NCBI GenBank assembly: GCA_946965045.2
Contig: OX337232.1
Span: 310,001 to 374,000, forward strand
Origin: Epithemia pelagica
Taxonomy: Eukaryota; Bacillariophyta; Bacillariophyceae; Surirellales; Surirellaceae
Direction of reading: 5' to 3'
Length of the DNA: 64,000 nucleotides
Below the pieces are notes generated by a model. It was given only the letters and a program-made list of their open reading frames with translations, made no database searches and had not been told where the DNA came from. The position numbers and the translations under genes are program-made. Positions within the stretch are counted from its first letter, which is position 1; the number at the start of each line of letters is the position of its first letter. Below, piece after piece: positions 11,553 to 23,111 of the stretch.

Positions 11553-11802
11553 CCTAGTGTCTAGTCTACCGGTCTCTGTCCTCATATGAGGACATCATGT
11601 ACAAGATATTGAAGCCTGGCAACCTTTACCAAGATATTAAAGCCTGACAACTGGTACTATGACCAAACTAAACCTGAGGAAAACTATGGTGCCATCCATT
11701 TTTCTCTATGCTGCAAAGAATACCATGAACTGAGATGTGCCAAATGTGTCCTCATATGAGGATATGTCCTCATATGAGGACAATGGTAGACTAGACACTA
11801 GG
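11553..11802. mobile_element. MITE-like element with terminal inverted repeats
   Basis: The left end CCTAGTGTCTAGTCTACC is the reverse complement of GGTAGACTAGACACTAGG at the right end (18 of 18). Just inside both ends stands the palindrome TGTCCTCATATGAGGACA, and a third partial copy (TGTCCTCATATGAGGATA) lies at 11747-11764. Inside, AAGATATT-AAGCCTG occurs twice in direct orientation (about 11604 and 11630). With 250 bp and no coding potential it looks like a non-autonomous DNA transposon. No target duplication is evident. Confidence 0.6.
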
Positions 11803-13158
11803 AGTACACCTGTAGTAGTTGGAAGGCTGTCGAGAATGGTGAACCTAGCCAGCACACTCTCATGGATTCTGACTACCTACACATCTCTTGGGCACACCAC
11901 AAGAAGCAGTCCTTGTCCTCTATTCGAGAATCGCGGCAACGGGAATCCGGACCACACACACATGATGAGATGACGACATGGCAGGACATGCCCTAGCTAG
12001 GTAGAGTAGGGGTAGGTGCCGCAAACGGGGAATTCGACTGAGGGGGTCGAGTCGTTTGAGAAGAATGATCATTCTCGGTAGCTAGTAGACATATCTATGT
12101 TGTGCTTGGTTTTGAGGAGAGGGATACAACGCAGGACGGCGACGAGGCTCTCAACTCTCAACACACATGGGATATGTAGTATGTTGTTTCTTGTGTGAGA
12201 TCCCTCTCCAAACGACTTGAGAGCTCGGATGGCTCGACAAAGAAACAAAACAACTAAAAAATACAAAATACAATACTCCTCCTTTTGAGCGCGTCGGGCG
12301 AGAACGTACTCGTGTGAGACAAAGCTGGGCTCGTGGGACTGGATCGTGGGACTGGAGCATCTCCGGGGGACTCGATCTCCACTCCCAATGGATTTCAGGA
12401 TCACTATATGGGCTGACAAGATGATTCCGTATAGGGAAGTTCCTTACGATTATCTTGTCCGAAGTATCTAATAGATGCCCTGGACACCTGCGGGGTTCCC
12501 AAGGTTCGAAGGAGCACTTCCAATAAGTAATGAATGAGGCAGGTTTCTCCCTGGACATTTCATTGGTCCCCATGCCCAAGCCCCCAAGCCCCAGTTCAAA
12601 ATAATCGTGAAAGACCCATCGAGTATCGAGTCACAGACATTTGCACCCAATAAGCACGAAGGGGACGACCACAGTTGAATTTTGAATTTGGCGGTGACTC
12701 TACCGACCGAGATTTTTTTGGCTCGACTTCCCATCCTGGCCAATCTAAGATAAGGTCTTTTCGAACGATGATTATGTATGCAACGTGTCGCTTGACAAAA
12801 CTATGGATGGTTGTTTACCTTGGCGGTCGCACCATCGAGCTTTTGAAGTGTCGGAAAGAACCCGGCCTCAACAATCATAGCTCCAGTGCCAAAACAGGGA
12901 GCATACTTCTTTTCTTCAACGATATCTACATTCTACGAGCACTTAGTGTTATTGTAGTTATTGGTGGAGAGATTGTGAGTGAGGGTCTTTTTTTCCCTCT
13001 GTCTCCTGAGCGACACAACAACCACAACGACCAGAAGCATCACACACAAAAGACCCACCCCTGTAAGAGGCTCCTCTCCACCACACACCACCACATCTCG
13101 TCTCGTCTCTCTCTCTCTCTTGTCGATTGGTGCCGTCGTCTCTCTCTCGATCTCTCTC
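11803..13158. other. Intergenic region, no supported gene
   Basis: About 1.35 kb without a convincing reading frame. CT-rich stretches near 13100-13150 directly precede the start of the next reading frame and look like a 5' leader. I found no tRNA or other RNA gene by eye. Confidence 0.5.
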
Positions 13159-15713
13159 ATGGACGATTATCCCAAGGCATCCTTATCTTCCTTGTCCGAA
13201 GTGACACCTCCACAACCCTCTCGTACACCGACCACGAGCATTTTAAAGAACAACACCAACAACATGTCGTCGGCTCCCCACAACAGTCGTCGCATGATGG
13301 TCGATGTGGAAAGTTTGGACGATGAAGAAGACGAGGCCATTTTTGTCACGGAAAATGAAGTGCCCACCTCCAACTATGGTTCGCAACCACCATCACAGCA
13401 ACCACAGCAATCCCAACCACCCCCGTCCCTGTATCGTCCGCCCGTGCCCGAAGAAACGGCACCCTCTCGCAATAATCACCACCCCAAGTCCGTCGGCCGG
13501 TGGCGTGTCGGCCTTGCCAGTCATTTCGGCCAATTTCTTGTGTTGGGCCTTGTTGGGTCTCGTTTTGGCTGTTGTGTTGGGAACGACGGGCACAGCCCTC
13601 GGCATTTACAAAACGGTTTCCGATAGCAACGACAGTGGTGGTGGTTCGTGCGGAGCGTGTGGCAGCCTCGAGGACGCTGTGGATCCCACGACCCTCCATG
13701 ACAATTCGACCTTGTATCGCATTTTGAATCGAGGCTACTTGAATTGTGGCGTGGGACCCCTGGGAGCCCCGGGCTTTTTGTGGGAAACCTCACCCGGAAC
13801 CTTTGCCGGATTGGAAGTGGATGTCTGTACGGCCGTGGCGGCCGCCTTGTTTGGCAATGATAATTTGGAACGATCCACGGAGGAATTGAACCAAGATGAC
13901 TATACCGGCACGTCGCGGGTCCGATTGATTCCCATTCCTCCCGAACATCGATGGCAATACTTGCTGCATCATCCGGACGAACCAGAACATGGTGTCGATG
14001 TCTTGTTTCGATCGACGCATACCTTGGAACGCGATGTCTACGAACCGACGACGCAACACGGCTTTGAATTTTCCACCCCCTACGTGTGGGACAATCTCGT
14101 CGTGGGGGGCAGTCCCACCCACGTGGCCTGTGCCGAAGCCTTGGACTTTGAATTGGAGTGTGCAAATACCGTGATTTGTGTGACAGAAGGAACGACCCAT
14201 TAAACCATTTTGGAACAATTGGTTCCAGCAGAAAATTTGCAATTGGTCCAAGGCGATAGTGTCGATGGGTTACTCTCGCCCTTGACCTCGTGAAACGTGG
14301 TGGCCGGCGAACGCGGATTTCTCAATGCCAAATCCTTGCAGGCACGAGGCTACAGTACCAACGACTATATTCTCGGCAACAAGGTGTGGAGTAAGGAACC
14401 CACATGCCTCGTGACCCGCCAAGGCGATCCCACCTGGTCCGATTTTTGCGAATGGACCATTCAGGCCTTGATTTATGCCGAAGAACAGGGCATTACCAAA
14501 ACGACCGCCTCCTTTCAATTGGGCACGACATCCGTGTGGGATCCTGCCACGAACGATACGACCAGTCCGCGCTTTGCCGCCAATACCTTGGAGGACACCT
14601 TTCAGCATGCCGTGGCGGCCCGAGGCAATTATGGCGAAATTTACAATTTCAATTTGCAAAGTTTCATGCCCCGCACGGGCTTGAATCGCCTCAATCCAGG
14701 CGATTCCCCCATCATGTATGCCTTTCCCATGGGACAATTAATGAGTGAGGCCGTGGCACCCGAACTCGAAGTCCAATCGCCCACAGTCAAAGCCATCAAG
14801 GAACGAGGTTTTTTGAATTGTGGCATTAGTACCCGCAAAGGCTTTGCCGAATTTGATCGCACCACCAAGGTGTGGTCCGGCTTTGATGTCGATTTGTGTC
14901 GGGCCTTGTCGGCCGCCTTGTTTGATGGTGTCGATACCCGTGTCGTCTTTACCGATTTGCCGGCAGCGCAACGATTTCCGGTACTGGTCCAAGAACGGGT
15001 CGATGTCTTGTCGCGGTTAACCACCTTGACACTCAGTCGCGATGTCAAGGAACCTCAAACGGGTGTCGGCTTGAGTTTTGCCGCTCCCTATGTCTACGAT
15101 GGATTACCTTTGGCGGTGTCCCGCCCTTTGATGAATGTGCCGATCAACTCGATGTCATTTCGCCCGAATGTCAAGCCCTCAATGTGTGCTTGTTGCAAGG
15201 ACCACCATTTTGTCACGCGTCCAAGATTTGTTGCGCGACGACTATGTCAGTGCCAAATTAACCTTTAAGGAAGTGGTCGATGGCTTGAACGATGGAAGTT
15301 GCAATGCCATTGCCGGTGGCTTTCACGATGTCGCCGTGGAAACCATTCGCGAACGCGGCTATGCCGGCAATTACAGTGTCGGAGGCAAACGGCATTCCAA
15401 AGATCCCCTCGCCTTGACGACAACACAAGACGACCCGGCTTGGAGTGACTTTGTCCGCTGGATCTTTTGGAGTTTGGTCCATGCCGAAGAACGAGGCATT
15501 ACGCAAGAATCGTCCTTTGCCGACATGCCCCGTACCACGCAGTTTGGACCGCTGCGGACGGATGCCTTTTATTTGGCCGTCAATGCCGTGGGCAATTATG
15601 GAGAAGTGTACGAACGCAACTTTGGACAATTGATTCCTCGCAATGGCATGCATTTGCTCAATCTCGACGATGGACCCATGCTCTATGCCATGCCCGGGAT
15701 TCCGCGAAATTAA
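13159..15713 (+). pseudogene. AapJ-like amino-acid-binding protein, two domains, decayed
   Basis: The protein remnant has a proline/glutamine-rich cytosolic N-terminus (from ATG 13159), a membrane anchor near 13520-13610 ('FLCWALLGLVLAVVLG') and two solute-binding family 3 domains of the general L-amino-acid-binding type (AapJ/BztA). Domain 1 begins at 'YLNCGVGPLGAPGF'; domain 2 begins at 'FLNCGISTRKGFAEF'. Each ends with 'KEP...W.DF..W....L..AEE.GIT' and 'GNYGE.Y..N', the conserved end of this family. It is broken: a +1 shift between about 13490 and 13530, TAA at 14201 (the paralogue has CAA), TGA at 14291 where a Cys is expected, and two further shifts between about 15125 and 15205. Bacterial relatives are periplasmic transport receptors; a diatom anchored form would face the outside or a vesicle lumen. 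Some shifts could be unrecognised introns, but not the TAA. Confidence 0.7.
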
Positions 15714-16136
15714 CGTTGGAAAAAAAACACAATCGAGTCATTTGCCTACTACTCTCAACAAAAAGTCGACCCACCACAAGGAGAAAACTGGGATCCTGAC
15801 TTTGTGTTTGTTGTTGTGGTTATTCATTGTATGTTGGGAACCCAAAACTGAATCCATAGCTTTCTATATATTATTAAAAAAAAACAATGGGGATTTCTAG
15901 TACGGTCTGCACAGGAAGCAAACTCCACAGTCTCTCGAGGATTGAAATCAAGCTACTTGGTCTCGTGAAGTGGTGTCTGAGTAATATATAATGCGTTTGG
16001 TCTATTCCCTTACTTCATGCTAAAAACTACACGATGGTACGTTTGACCTACGATCTTCAATCGAAGTCTTTTGGTTCCTTTACAGCGACATACAACAACA
16101 ATCATCAACTGGGAAATTTGACATTTTCTGTTGATC
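15714..16136. other. Intergenic, convergent 3' ends
   Basis: About 420 bp between the solute-binding pseudogene and the convergent HSP20 gene. It holds a T-rich stretch and the motif AATGGGGATTTCTA (15886-15900), which also occurs after the second solute-binding pseudogene and in the GST flanks. No gene is seen. Confidence 0.5.
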
Positions 16137-16739
16137 TCATTCAGGCTTTCCTACGTCTTCTGTGTTTTCATGTTCAAGACTTTTGGGAGAAGTTTCCTCG
16201 ACGGTCTCATCTTTCATTTCAACAAGGACAATGTCTTCATCAGGTGCTTCGGTGATGGGTATGTTACGAATGTTATCTTCAATCTTTTTCAGATCCTTTG
16301 GGGCTGAGATGACAAGGACGCCATTCTTGAGACTAGCACTGAACTTTTCAACATCGACGGATGGATCAACGGAGAAACTTTGAGAAAACTCGGACCGAAA
16401 GGAACTGCTTTCGTCGGAACTTGTAACAGCTCGACTTGCGCGAATGGATAAAATCGATCCATCGTCCTCAAAGTTCACCTGAATGTCTTCAGGCTTCACC
16501 CCAGGAACATCAATTGATAGCTGAAACTTTTCGTCAGTATCCGTGATTTCATAGCGAGGCGAAGTGTGAGTAAAAGCCTTTTGAAAAAGTGACTGTTGCT
16601 TTTGCAACAAGGCATGCTGTTTCGTCAACACCCGTGGACTCCAAACATCGAGTCCATAAAAGCGTGGTCCATAGCTCCAAGCGGCTGTCACTTGAGGTCC
16701 AAACGCTAGGCTAGCAATGGCAGGCAAGAAGAGCTTCAT
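16137..16739 (-). CDS. Small heat shock protein (HSP20/alpha-crystallin)
   Basis: A 200-aa ATP-independent chaperone that would hold unfolding proteins. The N-terminus 'MKLFLPAIASLAFGPQVTAA' is a signal peptide, followed by 'WSYGPRF'. An aromatic residue right after the predicted cleavage site is compatible with a diatom plastid presequence, but ER or secretory location is equally possible. The alpha-crystallin domain covers about residues 60-155: 'YEITDTDEKFQLSIDVPGV', 'EDIQVNFEDDGSILSIRA' and the diagnostic 'FSASLKNGVLVISAPK'. The C-terminal tail is acidic, with 'NIPIT' as a possible I-x-I/V-type anchoring motif. The gene is intact and intron-free, and it lies between two broken solute-binding genes. 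I saw no convincing heat shock element upstream by eye. Confidence 0.9.
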   Translation of the reverse strand: MKLFLPAIASLAFGPQVTAAWSYGPRFYGLDVWSPRVLTKQHALLQKQQSLFQKAFTHTSPRYEITDTDEKFQLSIDVPGVKPEDIQVNFEDDGSILSIRASRAVTSSDESSSFRSEFSQSFSVDPSVDVEKFSASLKNGVLVISAPKDLKKIEDNIRNIPITEAPDEDIVLVEMKDETVEETSPKSLEHENTEDVGKPE

Positions 16740-17407
16740 GGTTGTTTGACTTTCGTTGCTCGTTTACAGATATTAGATGTCGAATTTGAGAAATTATGAG
16801 AACGCCCAACATTGCGAAGACACCCCCAGAGGATGTCTCACCATTCCCATTCAGACGCTCGATCGGACACGACTGGTTGATCGATGATGCTCTTTCACCC
16901 TCTATGGAGGTCGACAGCCTTCGCCATTTCATCCATACCACGCGTCACCGTGCCAGCCTTCGCCTGCCGTGCCGTCCGTCGTACGTCAGTGTCGAGAGTG
17001 GGGTGCTTGGGGTCGTTGTGGGGTGGGTGGTGGGTGCGCGTGGAGTATTTCTTTGTAAGGTTAGCATGAATCACGATCAACCTGGACTCACCCTTCTAAT
17101 TGTCCCCCAAATTTAAATTTGGCCCCTTGGAGTCCGCGCCGGCCGAACCGACACGTGTGCAAGACCAAACGGACCCCAAGCATTCTCACATTTTGAACCT
17201 CGATTTTCGTCCGTGACATGCTATTACCATAAACAACAGGACAGGCTTTTGCTCGACATTGCTCCAGTGCGTTGACTCTCTCTTTCACTTGGTGGGATTC
17301 TTTTTGACACAACGAGAAAAGGTGGAGTGAAGCGATTTCGCTGTTTCACTGCGCATTACGTTTGTGCATCGTCAACACGAGCGCGACAACACAAAAAGCG
17401 CATCAGG
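16740..17407. promoter_or_regulatory. Divergent upstream region of HSP20 and secreted-protein genes
   Basis: About 670 bp between two divergent starts, so promoters for both are expected. It includes the 16-bp perfect palindrome CCAAATTTAAATTTGG at about 17108-17123. No other element is recognised. Confidence 0.4.
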
Positions 17408-20400
17408 ATGAACACAAAAAACCTTGGTGGTGCAACCTCCTTAGGGAGCATGCTCATCCTTGCAGCACTTTTGAGTCATCTTGTAGCACTTGCCAATGCT
17501 GAAGACAACTCAACATGTACCCTTTGCCCTCCAGGAGAGGAAGTGACTCTCCCAAATGAAGTTGTCACAATTGATTTGGGCCCAATGGGCAATTTGCGGC
17601 AAACTTGTTCCTCCTTTGAAACTATCATTACCCAACAACAAGGAGAATGTCTCACTGTTTCATCGAGCATTCAAGACGACTGTGGGTGTCTTCCATTCTC
17701 CAGCTATCCTTCAGTATCTCCCAGTTCGTTTTCGGAGTCTCCCTCGTTTGTCGCTCCGTCGTCGATCTGCGGTTGTCAGCCCTCGCAATACGTGTTTCAG
17801 TTGAATTTTTCCTCTCCCTGTGCACTGGATGCATTTGAATCAGAGGGCATTGAAGCACAAGGCTGCCGAATCGATACGGATGCGACGGATACTACCTATG
17901 CGTCTGTTCAAACTGTTTATATTTTCGAGCAAGACCAACTTGGGTCAGAAGCTGCATTTCGACTCGCTATTGGAAACTTTACGGATGGAGCTGAGTTTTC
18001 GTTCCTGTCAGCCATGCTCGTCAACCCCGATGTTTCGAATCCCCCCAAGACGCTCGGAGTGATACTTCGAGGCATCAACAGCCAACAGGAACCGATTACA
18101 TCACGATGGAGCGTTACATTCACCAATGAGTGCCATGTGTTTCCTGTAATCAGAGGTGGCGAAGAAACTCTGAATACCATGATTGTAAGTAGTTCAAGCT
18201 ATACAACGTCGACCCGACTTGCCCGTTCTAGAACCTCACGCGCCTCTTTTTCTGTTAATAATAATGTCTGACGACAACAGATTGAAACACGCGATCCACC
18301 CCCTGAATTTTGTCCTCTTGTACCGACCGATCTTCCATCGTCCGAGCCGTCAATTGCTCCAGTTTCTGTGCCATCACCTCCTCCAGTTCCCGTGCCGACA
18401 CCTCCTCCCGTTTCTGTGCCAACACCACCCACTGTAGTTGCTCCAACTTGTGCTCCGATGACGGGCAAAAAGACAAAACCACCCAAATCGCTCAAAGCCA
18501 CCAAGGATTCGAAGGAAGACCAAGACTCGAAGGGAGATAAGGCCGCGAAGGATGACAAAAGCAAAGGTAAGAGACGTGATGTGACGTCGCTTTTTGGTTG
18601 TTTCGGATATACGAGAACTCATCACTGGTCCATGTACATTCCCTGTAACAAAACAGGCAAAGGCTATTACAGAATGCTCCAGGAAATGGACTTGGATTCA
18701 ACTCGAATCGTCAACCAGGGAGAAAATACTCGCAGCTTGAACGTGAAGCCAACTATTGAGCCTACGCTGTGTCCTGAGGACGAGGAGGAACATGAAGACG
18801 ATGATGATTACGAAAACTACGACGACGACTACGGAAAAGGCGGCACTGGAAAGAAGGGAAGGGGCGAAAAGGATGACGATGACAAGAGTGGCAAGAAGGA
18901 CAAGACCCACCAAAAGAAGGAAAAGGGCGAAAAGAATGACGATGACAGGAGTGGCAAGAAGGACAAGATCTACCAAAAGAAGGACAAGAGCGGAAAGGAT
19001 GAGGATGACAAGACTGGTAAGAAGGACAAAACCTACCAAAAGAAAGACAAGAAGGACGATAGCAATAACAGTGGCAATGGATGCTGTGGAACGTGTTGCA
19101 GCGTCGAAGATGCGGTCGATCCCACGACACGCAATGACAATTCGACCTTGTATCGTATTTTGAATCGGGGCTACTTGAATTGTGGGGTGGGACCCCTGGG
19201 AGCCCCGGGCTTTTTGTGGGAAACCTCCCCGGGATCCTTTGCCGGATTGGAAGTTGATGTTTGTACGGCCGTGGCGGCCGCTTTGTTTGGCTATAATAAT
19301 TTGGAACGATCCACTGAGGAATTGAACCAAGATGACTATACCGGTACGTCGCGGGTCCGATTGATTCCCATTCCACCGGAACTTCGATGGCAGTACTTGC
19401 TCCATCATCCCGAGGAAGAACATGGTGTCGATGTCTTGTTTCGATCGACGCATACCTTGGAACGCGATGTCTACGAACCCACGACGCGTCAGGGCTTTGA
19501 ATTTCCACCCCCTACGTCTGGGACAATTTGGTCGTTGGGGGCAGTCCCACCCACGTGGCCTGTGCCGAAGCCTTGGACTTTGAATCCTCGTCCGACTGTG
19601 TGAATACCGTGATTTGTGTTACAGAAGGAACGACCCATCAAACCATTTTGGAACAGTTGGTTCCACCCGAAAATTTGCAATTGGTCCAAGGCGACAGTGT
19701 CGATGGGTTACTATCACCCGTGACCTCGTGAAACGTGGTCGCCGGGGAACGAGGCTTTTTAAATGCAATATCCTTGCAAGCGCGCGGTTACAGTACCAAC
19801 GACTATATTCTGGGCACACAGGTGTGGAGTAAGGAACCCACTTGCCTCGTGACCCGCCAAGGCGATCCGACCTGGTCCGATTTTTGTGAATGGACCATTC
19901 AAGCCTTGATTTACGCCGAAGAACAAGGCATTACCAAAACGACCGCCTCCTTTCAATTGGGCACGACATCCGTGTGGGATCCTGCCACGAACGATACGAC
20001 CAGTCCCCGCTTTGCCGCCAACCAATTAGAGTCCACGTTCCAACATGCCGTGGCGGCCCGGGGCAATTATGGCGAAATTTACAATTTCAATTTGCAAAGT
20101 TTCATGCCTCGCACCGGCTTGAATCGCCTCAATCCGGGCGATTCTCCAATCATGTATGCCTTTCCCATGGGACAATTAATGAGTGACGTCGTGGCGCCAG
20201 AACTCGAAGTCCAATCGCCGACCGTGAAAGCCATTAAAGAACGTGGCTTTTTGAATTGTGGCATTAGTACCAGCAAAGGCTTTGCCGAATTTGATCGCAG
20301 GATGAAGGAGTGGTCGGGCTTTGATGTGGATTTGTGTCGGGCCTTGTCGGCTGCCTTGTTCGATGGCGTCGATACCCGTGTCGTCTTTACCGTTTTGCCC

Positions 20401-20923
20401 GCGGCCCAACAATTTCCGGTACTGGTTCAAGAACGGGTGGATGTCTTGTCAGGGTTAACCACCTTGACGCTCAGTCGCGATGTTAAGGAACCCCGATGGG
20501 AGTTGCAATGCCATTGCCGGTGGCTTTCACGATGTCGCCGTGGAAACCATTCGCGAACGCGGTTATGCCGGCGCTTACAGTGTCGGTAGCAAACGTCATA
20601 CCAAAGATCCTCTAGCCTTGATAACCAAACAAGACGACCCGGCTTGGAGTGACTTTGTCCGCTGGATCTTTTGGAGTTTGGTCCATGCCGAAGAACGAGG
20701 CATTACCCAAGAATCCTCCTTTGCCGACATGCCCCGTACCACACAGTTTGGACCGCTGCGGACGGATGCCTTTTATTTGGCCGTCAATGCCGTGGGCAAT
20801 TATGGAGAAGTGTACGAACGCAACTTTGAACAATTGATTCCCCGGAATGGCATGCATTTGCTCAATCTCAATGACGGACCCATGCTCTATGCCATGCCGG
20901 GGATTCCACGAAATTTACGTTGA
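17408..20923 (+). pseudogene. Secreted Cys-rich protein fused to AapJ-like domains, decayed
   Basis: Exon 1 (17408-18184) starts at ATG 17408 with a signal peptide ('SMLILAALLSHLVALANA') and a diatom-type cysteine module ('CTLCPPGEEV', later 'DDCGCLP'). A 96-bp intron (GTAAGT...ACAG, 18185-18280) is in phase 0. Next come a Pro-rich hinge, a likely 90-bp intron (18567-18656), and a Lys/Asp/Gly-rich linker of about 110 residues. At 'GCCGTCCSVEDAVDPTT' it joins two AapJ-like domains almost identical to those of the pseudogene at 13159. Breaks: a 1-nt deletion near 19503 (FEF region), TGA at 19729 at the same place as in the other copy, and a deletion of about 245 bp at 20494 between 'DVKEP' and 'DGSCNAIAGG' that changes frame. 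Exons 1-2 are intact and could still yield a shorter secreted protein. Confidence 0.65.
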
Positions 20924-21749
20924 AAAAACAACAACAATCGAGTCATTTGCCTACTACTTTCAACAAAAAGTCGACCCACAAGGAGACACCAAAAAACAAT
21001 GGGGATTTCTACGATCTGAAAAACGGTTCTTCCTAGTACAATCCATTGCGACTCTTTAAGGTACGACAGTTTCATTAACAAGGGCACAATCTTGACACAT
21101 CCATTGTAAGTCTCGGATTGAGTGTGTGAATTATTCGTCACGCATTCTATGTTCTACGTGTGCTAGTAACACACCCTCCATAGTCCATAGAGTCCATAAT
21201 CGGCCGTTCCTCGTTGTCGTCCTTGTGGTTGTGGTTGAATAGTCCTAAATTTGATACGTTCTAACAAGGACGTTATGTCATGTAGCTCATGGTTGGCGCA
21301 GGATCATGGTTGATAAACAGACAGATGTTTAGACTCTTGACACATTGTCGATTGCGTCATGTTGTACTACCTTCGATAAATCATTCGGAAGCAGTGATGC
21401 AAGAAGATGCGCAAAGAAGAATAAAGTGCGTGGGCTGTGGGCTTCCTACCCCCAAGCACGGGCGTGTGGTCGGGTTGCATGTTTGTCTTTCCAACCACTC
21501 AATCGCACTAATCCTCATGACTCACCACCGCTGGGGATTGTGGGCTTCCCCTTCCATTTTCAGTCGCTGATTCTCGCTGGGAAAAGATCTCGGGTAAGAT
21601 TCGCCAGTTATTCTACCCTGCTCTATCGTGCTCTTCCATGTTCCTGAAGAATACTGTGTACTCCTAGGTCGTTGGAGTAGAGGTCTCACAAAACCAAAAT
21701 CACAACAATCGAACTTTGACCTGTTCGTCAAACCAAGTACATCATCACA
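20924..21749. other. Intergenic region upstream of GST
   Basis: About 820 bp. It contains the shared 3'-flank motif AATGGGGATTTCTA (20999-21012) and must hold the GST promoter. No gene is supported. Confidence 0.5.
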
Positions 21750-22424
21750 ATGCCATCATCTGTTTCATTCAAGTACCTTGATTTGGGTCACATTGGTGGC
21801 CGGGGAGGAACTCTACGCTTCTTTTTGCTCGCCAATGGCATTCCCTATCAAGAAGAGTTGTACCAATACAAGGATTCTGTATGGGGTGTCGAAAAGAAAC
21901 GACTGGTCGAGTCTGGTGAGAATCCCTGTGGGACAGTTCCAGTTGCCTATAGAGAGGATGGTCAGCATTTGAGCCAGCACATTGCTATGGCTCGGTACTT
22001 TGCCCGTACCAACCAGTTGGATTCGGGAGATGCCTGGAAGGATTATGTCCAAGATGTCATTGCCGATGAATATCAGGGATTCCGCAATATCTGGGTCGAA
22101 AAGTCTTTTGCAAGCACGGAGGAGCAAAAGGCGGAATATGTCTCCAAGACTGTACCCGAGCTATTAACCAAGTTTGAGGCCCTGTACAAAAAATACAAGA
22201 CAACGGGCAACGATCAAGCATATTTGAGCACCAGCCCATCCGGCTCTCCCTTGTGGGGAGATACAGCCATGTTTAGTGTTTTGTACGATCACATTCAATT
22301 GGGTCACTTTACGGAAGAAACGTTAACGTCCTCGTACCCGCACTTGTCCGCCTTGTACAAAGTATTCATGGCCATTCCAGCTGTCGCAGAATGGATCCAA
22401 CGCAAAACACCATCTACAAACTAA
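21750..22424 (+). CDS. Glutathione S-transferase (sigma-like), full-length
   Basis: A 224-aa cytosolic detoxification enzyme that would conjugate glutathione to electrophiles. The thioredoxin-fold N-terminal domain covers about residues 1-80 ('FKYLDLGHIGGRGGTLRFFLLA', 'GTVPVAYREDGQHLSQHIAMARYFAR'). The 'Q-H-L-S-Q-H-I-A' stretch matches the glutathione-binding 'E/Q-S-x-A-I' site, and Tyr9 in 'YLDLGHIGGR' is the likely thiol-activating residue. The helical C-terminal domain (about 90-224) includes 'ELLTKFEALYKKYK' and ends 'SALYKVFMAIPAVAEWIQ', typical for the sigma/mu-type fold. Length is normal and there is no intron. It is the only full-length copy; three truncated copies follow at 24317, 26780 and 54252. 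Its 3' two thirds form the start of the tandem array. Confidence 0.88.
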   Translation: MPSSVSFKYLDLGHIGGRGGTLRFFLLANGIPYQEELYQYKDSVWGVEKKRLVESGENPCGTVPVAYREDGQHLSQHIAMARYFARTNQLDSGDAWKDYVQDVIADEYQGFRNIWVEKSFASTEEQKAEYVSKTVPELLTKFEALYKKYKTTGNDQAYLSTSPSGSPLWGDTAMFSVLYDHIQLGHFTEETLTSSYPHLSALYKVFMAIPAVAEWIQRKTPSTN

Positions 22425-23111
22425 GATGAAATGTTTATAGAGAGAATAAATAATGAATCGTCTGATTCATTGTAGAAATAAACAAATAAAATAGCATTAC
22501 TGAGACTGTCTCGAGGGCGTAGGAGTCGAGAGATTATCCAATGGCCCTATGTAGTAGTCTTGAGAGTGAATATCAGTGCCGTCACATATTCGTTGTTGGC
22601 ATCCAAATGCGGACTCCATCATATATATTTCATGCAAGCTACTACCAAAGTTCGAACTCCCAACAACAACATACAATGGATCGAGGGAGGTTGGATTGGG
22701 TTGGAACCCCAAATGGAATCCCTCGTAGCTTTCTGTAGTATAGTTTTAAACTAAACCAATGGGGATTTCTACGGTCTTTATAACGATTCGTTCTAGTAGC
22801 AAGCGATCCCACAATTAGAACCAGCCGACCATGCTCACAGTGATCAATTCATGATGGTGCTGTTGCCCCCCTGGTTGTGCTTGTTGTTGCCGCAACAAGG
22901 TGGATGTCAGGTCCCATTCACACGATACTGGGAAGAGATTGCCATTCGCTTCTTCTTGTGCACCCAACAAAGTCCTATGCTTCAATTCTTTGCACTAATC
23001 GTTATATCTCTTCTATTTTATTCAGTTGGAGGCCAATGCGTCTATTCCCATAGTTTCCCGTCGTACGTCCCAAAACCCCATTTGTTCTGCCATGGTCTCG
23101 ACGTAGGACTT

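Noticed and set aside
12340-12520. Possible tRNA-like GGTTCGA segment
   Set aside because: No matching acceptor stem or A box could be found around it.
12675-13325. 216-codon plus-strand frame upstream of the receptor pseudogene
   Set aside because: It overlaps the supported start at 13159 in another frame, and its composition is leader-like with no domain.
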